From the NCBI RefSeq assembly GCF_000002425.4, contig NC_037275.1:10774533-10838532 (forward strand): DNA of 64,000 bases. The letters are read 5' to 3'. How positions within the stretch are numbered: the stretch's first letter is position 1; the number at the start of each line of letters is the position of its first letter. A model generated the notes under the pieces. It searched no databases, was not told where the DNA came from, and was given only the letters and a program-made list of their open reading frames with translations. Positions 46,821 through 56,973 of the stretch are shown here, piece by piece. The position numbers and the translations under genes are program-made. Source of the DNA: Physcomitrium patens. Taxonomy: Eukaryota; Streptophyta; Bryopsida; Funariales; Funariaceae.

Positions 46821-49800
46821 GTGCGGCTGGAACCTTGCACAACTTCTAGTAAAGGTCCTATTCTCTCCTCAGAGCCCTCTCCTTGTTTTACATTAAATAT
46901 TATTTTAGGACCTAAACATTACAAAGTCTCTGCCTTGTTAGATTTAGGAGCCTCAGCGGGTTTTTTAGATGAAGAATTTACTAAAAGACATAGCATATCT
47001 TTAGTAAAGAAAACTAAACCTGTTCATGTAGGAGTCATAGATGGTCGTCCATTGTCTTTTGGAGATATTACTCATGAAACCCTTCCTATAGAAGTAATAA
47101 TCAATGGTCATAATAGTTTTGTAGTATTTAATATCATTAGATCTCCCTCTAATCCAGTCATTTTAGGTTTATCGTGATTAGAAAAATACAACCCTCAAAT
47201 AGATTGGATTTCCTGAACTCTTACTTTCTCTAAAAGTATAACTAATAGTGTAGTTAGTAAGTAGAGAGTCATAAGTCCAGTTCAATTAAACCTATATTTA
47301 TAGGTGCAAAAGCTTTCTTGCATGCTACTATGAAAGAATCACCATACATTATTTATGCTACACCCGTTTCTACTGGTGAAAAGACTTCAAGTGGCATTCC
47401 AAACCAATATCAAGAATTTCAAGATGTATTTGAAAAAAAAAATGCGGATACACTCCCGGAACATCGTCCCTATGATTGCTCAATTGACCTTCAAGAAGGA
47501 GCACAACTGCCATTCGGACCAATCTATAGTTTATCACAAAATGAGTTGGCTGAACTCAAGGAGTATATTGAAGAAAATCTAGTCAAGAATTTCATACGCC
47601 ATTCTAAATCTCTGGCAGGAGCTCCAATTCTATTTGTGAAGAAAAAATATGGATCATTGCGGATGTGTGTTGATTATCGAGGACTCAACAAGATTACCAT
47701 CAAAAACAGGTATCCACTATCTTTAATATCTGGACTTCTTGATCAGCTGAATCAAGCTAAGATCTATACAAAAATAGATCTTTGGGGAGCATACAATCTA
47801 GTACGCATCAAAGAAGGAGATGAATGGAAGACTGCATTTCGAACTAGGTATGGACATTTTGAATACAACATCATGCCTTTTGGACTTACAAATGCACCAG
47901 CAGCTTTTTCACATCTAATGAATGATATTTTTTGAGAGTTTTTGGACGATTTTGTAGTATGTTATCTAGACGACATCTTGATCTATTCTAAGAATCCAAA
48001 AGAACATGAACTTCATGTTCGTCGTGTGTTACAAAAATTAAGAGATGCAGGACTCTATGCCAAGATAGAAAAGTGTGTATTCCACACTACTCAAGTCGAT
48101 TTCTTAGGTTACATCATTTCAAATGATAGACTTATGATGGATCCTAAGAAAGTTCAAACTATTATAGACTGGAAGATCCCAAAAATGGTAAGAAATGTCT
48201 AATATTTTTTGGGATTTGCCAACTACTATCGAATCTTCATCAAAGACTTCTCTCGAATTGCAGCTCCACTTACATGTTTGACTTGTAAAGACAAGCTCCA
48301 ATGGAATCAAGAAGCGGAAGTTGCTTTTGAAACTTTGAAGACAGCGTTTGTTTCTGCACCAATCTTGTATCGTGTTGATTTTTCCAAAGCATTCTTTATG
48401 GAAACAGATGCATCGGACATTGCTCTAGGTGCGGTTTTATCACAAATGGGAATAGATGACAAACTTCATCCAGTAGCCTTTCATTCAAGAAAATTCTCAA
48501 CAGCAGAAATCAATTATGAGATCTACGAAAAAGAACTTCTTGTAATTGTGGATTCTTTTCAAGAATGGCGTCATTATCTAGAAGATGCTTCTAGTCCAGT
48601 CACCGTGTATATGGATCACAAGAAGTTCGAATATTTTATGTGAGCACGCGTATTAAATCGTCGCCAAGCTCGTTGGAGCATGTCTTTATCAAGATTCGAG
48701 TTCATCATCACTTATCGGCTAGAAAAACAACAAGGTTTATCCGATGCCTTATCTAGATGTTCTTATCTTGCACTAAAAGAAGGAGATGCAGCTTTTAAGC
48801 AACAAAGAACAGTTCTCTTGAAGCCAGAACAATTTCATCTTCAAGCAATAAAATCAACATTGATTATTGATTTAACTTTTCTTAAGCAAGTCCAGTTAAG
48901 TATGTCTTCAGATCCTCTTGTTCATGATATCAAGAACAATTCTTCTAAATCTCATGATCCATCTAAATTTGAATTCAAGAACAACCTACTCTATTCCGAA
49001 GGACGCCTATATGTTCTAGAAGGAGAAGCATGTTTACGTATTCTTCAAGCTCGTCACGACTTCCCAACAGCAGGACATTTTGGATATAATAAGACTTTGG
49101 AGCTGATATCTAAGGATTTTTGGTAGCCTCAAATGTGGAAGGCAGTTGAAGATTTTGTACAATCATGTGATGTTTGTTTAAGATCAAAAACTCCTCGTCA
49201 TCGACCTTTTGGACTTCTTCAGCCATTACCCATTCCAGAACAACCATGGTCTTCTGTTTCTATGGACTTCATCACGGATCTTCCAATTTCAGGTTCTTAT
49301 GACTCTATATTCGTGATAGTAGATCGTTTTACCAAGATGGCATATTTTGTACTATGTACAAAATCTATCATAGGTGAAGAAACACCCAAGCTCTTTGTTG
49401 ACAATATCTATCGCTATCATGGATTACCCAAGGATATTATATCAAATAGGGGAACTCAATTTGTATCAAGATTTTAGCGGACTCTTTTTAAGATTCTTAA
49501 AGTGGATATAAAACTATCTTCGACATTCCATCTTCAAACTGATGGACAAACGGAGCATGTTAATCAATTTTTGGAGCAATATTTAAGATGTACCATTAAT
49601 TACCAACAAGATGATTGGACAACTCTTTTGCCATTAGCAGAGTTTGCTTACAATAACACGGTACACTCTTCTACAAAACAAACACCTTTCTTTGCTGATT
49701 ATGGTTATCATCCACGACTTGATACTTTTGACTTTTCAAAAGTTGATAATCCTGCTGTAAAAGATTTGGCAATTCATTTATCAGAGCTACATGCAACGAT

Positions 49801-50308
49801 GAAGGCGCAGTTAAAAGAGGCTCAAGAACAACAAAAGGCCAATGTGGATGTCTATCGAAAGGAACAACCACCATTCGTCTTGGGTGATAAGGTATGGCTA
49901 CTTCGTCACAATATCAAGACCACTCGTCCTTGTGACAAGTTGGACTATCGAAGGCTGGGACCATTTTCTATTTTTACACAAATCAATCCAGTTGCATATC
50001 GTTTACATGTACCGGAGTCAATGAAAATCCATCTAGTATTCCACGTGTCCTTTCTTGAACCATACAAGACAGTAGACATACCAAGAAGATGACAAGCTCC
50101 ACTTCCTCCTATAGAAGTGGACAATAATGAAGAGTTTGAAGTAGAAGAAGTCTTAGATTCAAGGCAACGCCGAAATAAATTAGAATATCTTGTCCATTGG
50201 TGCGGATATGGTATTAGTGAATGCACATGGGAGCCAATAAAGAATCTTGCAAATGCAGCAAAGGCGGTGGAGGCTTTTCATCGATGACATCTATCAAAAT
50301 CAAGATGA
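46821..50308 (+). pseudogene. pol: N1 F1 pol pseudogene (PR-RT-RNaseH-IN-chromodomain)
   Basis: Full-length Pol with the same domain order as N2: protease (46821-47177, active site now D-L-G), RT (47500-48200, Y-L-D-D intact), RNase H (48209-48700), integrase (about 48900-49800) and chromodomain (about 50110-50290). One frameshift between 47178 and 47318. Stops at about 47178, 47935, 48200, 48641, 49124, 49475 and 50090. Most are TGG-to-TAG/TGA, CAA-to-TAA or CGA-to-TGA changes. The end overlaps ATG 50305. Inactive, but recently so. Confidence 0.9.
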
Positions 50309-50544
50309 AAACCTTCTTTATAAAAGAAACAACATCTAAGCAAGATAATATTCTACTTTCAATTCTTATTTGTAGCTTCGTTGTAGTAGTGGCACTTAGG
50401 AGATGGAGAACCAACAACCAGCAAATTCAACTCAAGAGCCTTCATTTGTTGACCTGTCGGACGAGACATTACGATGGTCACAACCTTCAAGACGACGCAA
50501 TCGAGATGAAGATCTTCAAGAACGATATGTTCTTCATCGAATAG
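50305..50544 (+). other. N1 small hydrophobic frame overlapping pol stop and ORF3
   Basis: The ATG overlaps the pol stop (ATGA), and about 80 codons remain open. Hydrophobic run I-L-L-S-I-L-I-C-S-F-V-V-V-V-A-L, then R-R-W-R-T-N-N. The counterpart frames in N2 and M2 keep the hydrophobic run. Its second half overlaps ORF3 in another frame. Expression unknown. Confidence 0.4.
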
Positions 50545-50825
50545 ATAGTGAGATACAATGCATTTGGTATCACGATTTGGGAAGGGACTCCCGATGTTTG
50601 GTGATTTTGCTAGAGGTAGGAACAACTCCTGATGGTGTTCCAAATATTCTATTCGAAGGAAGTTATGAAGGCCTCAACAATGATCAAATAACTGAGTGGT
50701 CTTCCCGCCCTGGTATGAGACACTACCGATGGTTGAGAGGTCCTATCAATCATCTTCGAAGAAAACAGAGATCAGAGTATGTGGCGAATATAATTCGTCG
50801 CATCATAGATTTCCTCAATATATGA
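50403..50825 (+). CDS. N1 ORF3, conserved accessory protein of unknown function
   Basis: Intact 140-codon frame between pol and the 3' LTR, aligning without gaps with ORF3 of N2 (about 22 residue differences by eye). Polar and Arg-rich N-terminal half (S-R-R-R-N-R-D-E-D); more hydrophobic C-terminal half with C-L-V-I-L-L-E-V-G and a conserved F-E-G-S-Y-E-G-L-N-N-D-Q-I. No signal peptide, no membrane segment, no zinc motif, nothing env-like. It is the only intact long frame of N1 although gag and pol are broken. Function unknown. Confidence 0.7.
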   Translation: MENQQPANSTQEPSFVDLSDETLRWSQPSRRRNRDEDLQERYVLHRIDSEIQCIWYHDLGRDSRCLVILLEVGTTPDGVPNILFEGSYEGLNNDQITEWSSRPGMRHYRWLRGPINHLRRKQRSEYVANIIRRIIDFLNI

Positions 50826-50866
50826 TGACCGCTCCTCGTGGAACTAGTCCGTAGAAGGGAGGGTAA

Positions 50867-51171
50867 TGTTACGGCCATAATCATGTAAGCTAATAATTAC
50901 ATATAGAAATAGGTAGAAGTAAGTAAAAGTAAGTTAATTCTATAATATTTAATATGGAAGCTTCTTAGAAACTTTTTAGATGCTGCTTTGACTTCATAGG
51001 TGTCTTTAATTGACTTTTTGGATTAGAAACGTGGTCAATAAGTTGGCCATGTGCCACACATGTTGTCAGCTTGAAGATCAAGCTAACTATGTGGCCCACA
51101 TGTAGAAAAACTTGCCTTGTAAGTCAAGGCATGTGCCCTACAAAGTCAATACATATTGGAGGTCCTATAGA
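50867..51171 (+). repeat. N1 3' LTR, first part (split by N2)
   Basis: Begins TGTTACGGCC after the purine tract AGAAGGGAGGG and aligns with the N1 5' LTR up to GGTCCTATAGA, where N2 inserted. The LTR resumes at 57504/57509. Confidence 0.93.
51167..51171 (+). repeat. N2 target-site duplication, left copy (ATAGA)
   Basis: ATAGA is repeated at 57504-57508. Removing N2 plus one copy restores CCTATAGAAC of the N1 LTR. Confidence 0.95.
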
Positions 51172-51493
51172 TGTCACGGACATACATATAATTACCTATA
51201 TGAATAGATAAAAGTATGTAAAAGTAGGTTAATTGTGTAATATCTTCTAGAGAAGCTTCTTAGAAGCTTCATAGATGCTGCTTTGACTTTATAGGAGTCT
51301 ATAGTTGACTTTTAGGTTAAAAACTTGGTCAACAAGTTAGCCATGTGCCACGCATGTTGGAAGCTTAAAGAACAAGCTAACTGCGTGGTCCATCCATAGA
51401 AAACTTGCCTTGCAAGCAAAGGCATGTGGCCTAGAAAGTCAACATATATTGGAGGTCTTATAGAACATCGCCACGTGGCTTCTAGTTAGATAG

Positions 51494-51501
51494 TATATAT
51501 A
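51494..51501 (+). promoter_or_regulatory. N2 LTR TATA box
   Basis: TATATATA, conserved at the same LTR position in the other F1 copies. A start about 30 bases downstream would fall at about 51525. Confidence 0.7.
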
Positions 51502-51505
51502 GAGG

Positions 51506-51531
51506 CAAGAGTGAAGCCCTCTTCACTCTTG
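51506..51531 (+). other. Conserved LTR hairpin
   Basis: Perfect 11-bp inverted repeat CAAGAGTGAAG / CTTCACTCTTG with a 4-base loop, just downstream of the TATA box. The hairpin is present in most F1 LTRs, with up to 13-bp arms in M1. Confidence 0.8.
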
Positions 51532-51535
51532 TCAA
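51525..51535 (+). promoter_or_regulatory. N2 predicted transcript 5' end and self-primer
   Basis: ACTCTTGTCAA, exact complement of the site at 51704-51714. It begins where transcription is expected from the TATA position. In Tf1 the first 11 transcript bases serve as primer; here the match is also 11 bases. Confidence 0.6.
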
Positions 51536-51703
51536 CTCCTTTCTTGCTTCTAGTCTAGTTTCAAGGGTCTCTAGTTTTCTTGTATTTTGGCAATAGCCAT
51601 TCCAGTTTCTTTCTTAATATACATATTTCTATTTTGTCCTATTTCTTTTTGAGAAAAGTCTCACTTACTCTTTAGCTTTCATCGAGTTCTTGTCCTTGAC
51701 AGA

Positions 51704-51714
51704 TTGACAAGAGT
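51704..51714 (+). promoter_or_regulatory. N2 putative self-primer binding site
   Basis: TTGACAAGAGT, two bases after the 5' LTR. It pairs perfectly with 51525-51535. The same position and pairing occur in M1, M3 and (with one G-U) N1. Confidence 0.7.
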
Positions 51715-51913
51715 ACACTTACAATATCAGAGCTTTGTCTTTTCTTGATTAAGAGTGGATTACCCCTTTTTCTTGATAAGACATAAGCGCATTAGAAGTT
51801 GCGGATTACCCTCTTTTAAACTGATATTGTTCTTAGTATTTTCTTTGTTATCAATTCCTCTCTTCTATTTGTTTTGAGCGTGGTTAGACATCTTCTCTTT
51901 TCTAAGTGCTACT

Positions 51914-52921
51914 ATGGCAGAGCTTGTTGAAATGAAGAGTGCAATGGCACAGATGCAAGAACAATTGAGGGAGTTAATGCTTGCGATGCATCAACTCAAT
52001 TTACCACCACAAGGAGCAACAAGAATGGTAGGAAGTGAAGATATAGAGATGATTGGGGCTGCTTCAACATCTGCACCAAACCATGTCCCTTCTCCCAGAA
52101 TGGAACACCCTTCGAGTGTTAGAGAACCGAGAGTTGCCTTGCCCGAGAAGTTTGATGGTACCAGATCCAAGTTTCGAGGATTCATCAATCAGGTCCAACT
52201 AGTGATTGAACTTCAACCCCAGAGCTATCCAACTCCAGGGTCACAAGTAAGATTCATTGGTACACTTCTTTCAGGTTCAGCATTGTCATGGTTTTCATCT
52301 TTTCTTGAACGACGAGATCCAATATTGGATAATCTGGAGGCTTTTTTGGCGGAGTTTTGATCCATGTTTGGAGAACATGATGCAATTCGTGTTGCAACCA
52401 ACAAGATCCGTATTTTGCGACAAGGCAATCGATCAGTAACATTATATGCTTCGCAATTTCGACAACTTGCAACTGATATCAAGTGGGATGATGCCGCACT
52501 TGTGAGTCAATTTCTCTACGGATTACAATATGAGGTAAAGAAATTGATGCTTAATTTACCTGATCCTCAAACATTGAGTCAAGCAATTGACTTTGCTGTG
52601 AAGTGCGACAATCGACTTTTTGAATTTCGATCCGAGAGTCGCACAAGTAGGCCTCAACGTTACTACAATTCAATGGCAACACCGACGTCTCCTCAACACA
52701 TACCTTCAGAAGTGGAGGATATGCAAATTGATGCGGTACGTTTCAAACCTCTTACTGAGTAAGAAAAGTCTCGTCGTCGACAAGAAGGATTGTGCTTATA
52801 TAGTGGAGAACCTAAGCACACTGCTCAACATTGTCCAAAGAAGCGACGTAACTACAAAACGAGGAGTACGGCTATCAAAGAAGACAGTATGTCGGAAAAC
52901 GAGTACGTCCAGCTACAATAG
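51914..52921 (+). pseudogene. gag: N2 F1 gag with two nonsense changes
   Basis: 335-codon Gag, the particle-forming protein. Start chosen at the first ATG after the leader, matching N1. Residues 1-30 are Met/Gln/Leu-rich and likely helical. The capsid-like core from about residue 77 (P-E-K-F-D-G-T-R-S-K-F) through S-G-S-A-L-S-W-F-S to A-I-D-F-A-V-K-C-D-N-R resembles the Gag core of Tf1/sushi-type gypsy elements and of the PEG10/RTL genes. The zinc knuckle at residues 294-307 reads C-L-Y-S-G-E-P-K-H-T-A-Q-H-C, with the second Cys lost. In-frame TGA at 52358 and TAA at 52760 each differ by one transition from an expected sense codon. The stop TAG at 52919 lies inside the pol frame. Confidence 0.92.
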
Positions 52922-55900
52922 GGACCGTGCGGCTGGAATCTTGTACAACTTCTAATGAAGGTCCTATCCTCTCCTCAGAACCATCTCCTTGTTTTATAAT
53001 AGATGTGCGTTTAGGACCTAATAATTACAAAGCCTCTGCCTTGATAGATTCAGGAGCCTCAGCTTGTTTCTTAGATGAAGAATTTGCTAGATGTCATAGA
53101 ATATCATTAATACAAAAAACTAAACCTGTACACGTAGAAGTCATAGATGGTCGTCCGTTGTCTTCTGGAGATGTAACTCACGAAACACTTCCTGTAGATG
53201 TAGTAATAAATGGTCATAGTAGTTGCGTAATTTTTAATATAATTAGATCTCCCTCTAATCCAGTAATTTTAGGCTTATCATGGTTAGAAAAGTATAATCC
53301 TCGAATAGATTGGATTTCTCGTAAACTTGATTTTCCTTGGAGCATTAGTAACAGTTCTATTAATCAAGTAAAAAACCATGAGTCTAGTATAGTAAAACCC
53401 GCACTTATAGGTGCAAAAGCATTTATACACGCAGCAAAAGAAGGATCAACTTTTGCTATTTATGCTGCACCTATTTCTGAAAGCGTAAAGACTTCAAGTG
53501 GCATTCCAAGTCAATATCAGGATTATCAAGACGTTTTTGAGAAAAAGAATGCAGATATTCTTCCTGAGCATCGTCCATACGATTGTTCAATCGATCTCAA
53601 GGAAGGAACTCAGCCACCATTTGGACCAATTTACAGTTTATCGCAAGATGAGTTGGCTGAACTCAAGACATATATTGACGAGAATTTAGCGAAGAATTTC
53701 ATACGCCATTCAAAATCTCCAGCAGGAGCTCCAATTTTATTCGTAAAGAAAAAAGATGGATCTTTACGAATGTGTGTTGACTATCGAGGACTCAACAAGA
53801 TCACAATCAAGAACAGGTATCCATTACCTTTGATATCAGGACTCCTTGACCAGTTAAATCAAGCTAAGATCTATACAAAAATAGATCTAAGAGGAGCATA
53901 TAATCTAGTACGGATCAAAGAAGGAGATGAATGGAAGACTGCGTTTCGAACCAGGTACGGACACTTTGAATACAATATCATGCCTTTTGGACTCACGAAT
54001 GCACCAGCTGCTTTTCAACATCTCATGAATGATGTATTTCGTGAATTCTTAGACAATTTTGTCGTCTGCTACCTAGACGATATCCTGATTTATTCTAAGA
54101 ATGTTGAAGAACATGAAATACATGTTCGTCAAGTATTACAAAAACTTAGAGATGCAGGATTGTACGCCAAGATAGAAAAGTGTGTATTTCACACTACTCA
54201 AGTTGACTTTTTAGGATACATCATTTCAAATGATGGTCTTATGATGGATTCTAAGAAAGTCCAAACAATCATGGATTGGAAGATTCCAAAGACTGTGAGA
54301 GATGTCCAATGTTTCTTGGGATTTGCCAATTACTATCGGATCTTCATCAAAGACTTCTCACGAGTTGCAGCTCCACTTACACGCTTGACTAGTAAAGATA
54401 AATTCCAATGGAATCAAGAAGCGGAAGCAGCATTTGAAGCCTTGAAGACATCGTTTGTCTCTGCACCAGTCTTATATCGTGTTGATTTTTCCAAGGCATT
54501 TTTTATGGAAACAGACGCATCGGATTTTGCCTTGGGTGCAGTTTTATCACAAATGGGAACAGATGACAAACTTCATCCGATAGCTTTTCATTCAAGAAAA
54601 TTCTCAGCAGCCGAGATCAATTATGAGATCCACGATAAAGAACTTCTTGCAATCATGGATTCCTTTCAAGAATGGCGTCATTATCTAGAAGGTGCTTCTA
54701 GTCCAGTCACTGTGTATACAGATCATAAGAACCTCGAGTATTTCATGTCAGCACGCGTGTTGAATCGTCGTCAAGCTCGTTGGAGTATGTCTTTGTCAAG
54801 ATTCGACTTCATTATCACTTATCGGCCAGGAAAACAACAAGGTTTGTCCGATGCCCTGTCTAGACGTTCTTATTTTGCACCAAAAGAAGGAGATGCAGCT
54901 TTTGAGCAACAAAGAATGGTCCTCTTGAAACCGGAGCAATTTCATCTCCGAGCAGTGAAATCAACATTGACTGTTGATTCAACTTTTCTCAAGCAAATCC
55001 AGTCCAGTATGTCCTCAGACCCTCTTGTTCATGATATCGAGAATAATTCTTCCAAGTCTCATGATTCTTCTAAGTTCGAGTTCAAGAATAATCTATTATA
55101 TTTTGAAGGACGCCTATATGTTCCAGAAGGAAAAGCACGTTTGCGTGTTCTTCAAGCACGTCATGACTTTCCAGCAGCAGGGCACTTTGGATATAATAAG
55201 ACTCTGGAACTCATATCAAGAGATTTTTGGTGGCCACAAATGTGGAAGTCAGTCAAAGACTTTGTACAATCATGTGATATTTGTTCAAGATCAAAAATTC
55301 CTCGACATCGACCTTACGGACTTCTTCAGCCATTACCTATACCAGAACAACCATGGTCTTCTGTTTCTATGGATTTCATCACAAATCTTCCAAACACAAG
55401 ATCTTATGATTCTATATTTGTGATAGTAGATCGTTTCACCAAGATGGCACATTTTATGCCATGTACAAAATCTATCACAGGTGAAGAAACAGCTAAGCTT
55501 TTCATTGATAATATCTATCGCTATCATGGATTACCTAAAGATATCATATCGGATAGGGGAACTCAATTTGTGTCGAGATTCTGGAGGACTCTTTTCAAGA
55601 TTTTAAAAGTGGACATAAAGCTATCCTCAGCTTTCCATCCTCAAACTGATGGACAAACAGAGCGCGTAAACCAAGTCTTGGAACAGTATTTAAGGTGTAC
55701 CATCAACTACCAACAAGATGATTGGACAAACCTTCTGCCATTGGCAGAGTTTGCTTATAATAATACGGTACATTCCTCCACGCAACAAACACCTTTCTTT
55801 GCCAATTATGGCTATCATCCACGACTTGATACTTTTGATTTTTCAAAAGTTGATAATCCTGCAGCAGAAGATATGACAAATCGGTTGTCAGAGTTACATG

Positions 55901-56415
55901 CAATAATGAAGGCGCAGTTGAAGAAAGCTCAAGAATGACAAAAGATAAATGCAGATGTATATCGTAAAGAGCAACCACAACTCAACGTGGGTGATAAGGT
56001 ATGGCTACTTCGTCGCAATATCAAGACCACTCGACCTTGTGACAAATTGGACTATCGTAGGCTTGGCCCCTTTTCTGTTTCTGAACAGATCAACCCAGTT
56101 GCATATCGGTTACATCTACCGGAGTCAATGAAGATCCATCCTGTATTCCACGTGTCTCTTCTTGAACCATATAAGACAGTGGATATACAAGGAAGAAGAC
56201 AAATGCCACCGCCTCCTATAGAAGTAGATAATAATGAAGAATTTGAGGTGGAAGAGATATTAGACTCAAGGCGGCGCCGAAATAAGCTGGAATATCTTGT
56301 TCATTGGCGCGGATATGATATTAGTGAGCGCACATGGAAGCCATCCAGGAATCTAGCAAATGCATCAGCTAAAGTCAAAGTTTTTCATCAACGACATCCA
56401 TCAAAACCAAGATGA
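52816..56415 (+). pseudogene. pol: N2 F1 pol, full length with a single stop
   Basis: Pol polyprotein, open from 52816 and overlapping gag by about 100 bases in the -1 frame. Counting from the codon at 52927: protease with D-S-G at 41-43; RT with V-D-Y-R-G-L-N and Y-L-D-D at 382-385; RNase H with catalytic Asp at 530 and 599; integrase zinc finger H746, H753, C783, C786; integrase triad D816, D876, E912 (D,D35E); chromodomain at about 1105-1160 with Y-L-V-H-W-R-G-Y and R-T-W-K-P. All catalytic residues are present. One in-frame TGA at 55936, a CGA-to-TGA type change between integrase core and C-terminal domain. RT wording ([21 protein letters not shown]) is fungal-type. The chromodomain presumably tethers integration to marked chromatin. 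Confidence 0.95.
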
Positions 56416-56651
56416 AAACCTCTCTTATAAAAGAGACAAGATTGAGGCAAGATAACATTCAATTTCCTATCCTTGTTTGTGGCTTCTTTGCATTTGTGAC
56501 GCTAATTAGATGGAGAGCCAACAACCAGCGGATTCAACTCAAGAACCTTCGTTTGCTGACTTACCGGATGAGACATTGCGATTGTCACAACCTTCAAGAC
56601 GACGCAACCGAGATGAAGATCCTCAAGAACGACATGTTCTTCCTCGAATAG
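56412..56651 (+). other. N2 small hydrophobic frame overlapping pol stop and ORF3
   Basis: 79 codons. The ATG overlaps the pol stop as ATGA, the arrangement used by some elements for termination-reinitiation. Hydrophobic run I-Q-F-P-I-L-V-C-G-F-F-A-F-V-T-L, then I-R-W-R-A-N-N. The second half overlaps ORF3 in a different frame, so its conservation may be a by-product of ORF3. Its first part, upstream of 56510, is free of that constraint and is still similar in three copies. Confidence 0.4.
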
Positions 56652-56932
56652 ATGGTGAGATACAACGCATTTGGTATCACGACCTTGGAAGAGATTCTCG
56701 ATGTTTGGTGATATTATTGGAGATAGGAACGACTCCTGATGGTGTTTCAAATGTATTATTTGAAGGAAGTTATGAAGGCCTCAACAGTGATCAAATAACA
56801 GGGTGGTCTTCTCGCCCTGGAATGGGACACTATCGATGGCTAAGAGGACCCATCAACTATCTTCAAAGAGAACAAAGATCAGAGTATGTAGCAAATATAA
56901 TTCGCCGCATATTAGATTTTCTCAATATATAA
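56510..56932 (+). CDS. N2 ORF3, conserved accessory protein of unknown function
   Basis: Intact 140-codon frame 94 bases after pol and 41 bases before the 3' LTR. Start M-E-S-Q-Q-P-A-D-S-T-Q-E-P corresponds to the other copies. Arg-rich patch near residue 30 (S-R-R-R-N-R-D-E-D). Central R-I-W-Y-H-D-L-G-R-D-S-R-C-L-V-I-L-L-E, then L-F-E-G-S-Y-E-G-L-N-S-D-Q-I and C-terminal Y-V-A-N-I-I-R-R. No membrane segment, zinc motif or similarity to env, integrase or RNase H that I can recognise. Likely made from a spliced or downstream message. What it does is unknown. Confidence 0.75.
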   Translation: MESQQPADSTQEPSFADLPDETLRLSQPSRRRNRDEDPQERHVLPRIDGEIQRIWYHDLGRDSRCLVILLEIGTTPDGVSNVLFEGSYEGLNSDQITGWSSRPGMGHYRWLRGPINYLQREQRSEYVANIIRRILDFLNI

Positions 56933-56959
56933 TCACCGCTCCTCGTGGAACTCGTCCCT

Positions 56960-56970
56960 AGAAGGGGGGG
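56960..56970 (+). promoter_or_regulatory. N2 polypurine tract
   Basis: AGAAGGGGGGG, three bases before the 3' LTR, is the expected RNase H-resistant primer for plus-strand synthesis. Equivalent tracts precede the 3' LTRs of N1, M2 and M3. Confidence 0.85.
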
Positions 56971-56973
56971 TAA

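Larger units (their letters stand above)
51172..51701 (+). repeat. N2 5' LTR (F1)
   Basis: 530 bp, TGTCACGGAC to CCTTGACA, with U3 promoter elements and the self-priming segment. Nearly identical to 56974-57503. Confidence 0.95.

Noticed and set aside
50403..50825. ORF3 as an env-like gene
   Set aside because: No signal peptide, transmembrane segment, glycosylation-rich ectodomain or furin-type site. The hydrophobic stretch is in a different, overlapping frame.
51725..51733. TATCAGAGC after the N2 5' LTR, resembling an initiator-Met tRNA primer site
   Set aside because: It lies 23 bases inside the element, lacks the leading TGG, and is not kept in M1, M3, P0 or P1, whereas the self-complementary site two bases after the LTR is.
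54974..55423. 149-codon frame inside N2 pol in another frame
   Set aside because: Shadow of the integrase region; the pol frame carries all catalytic residues.
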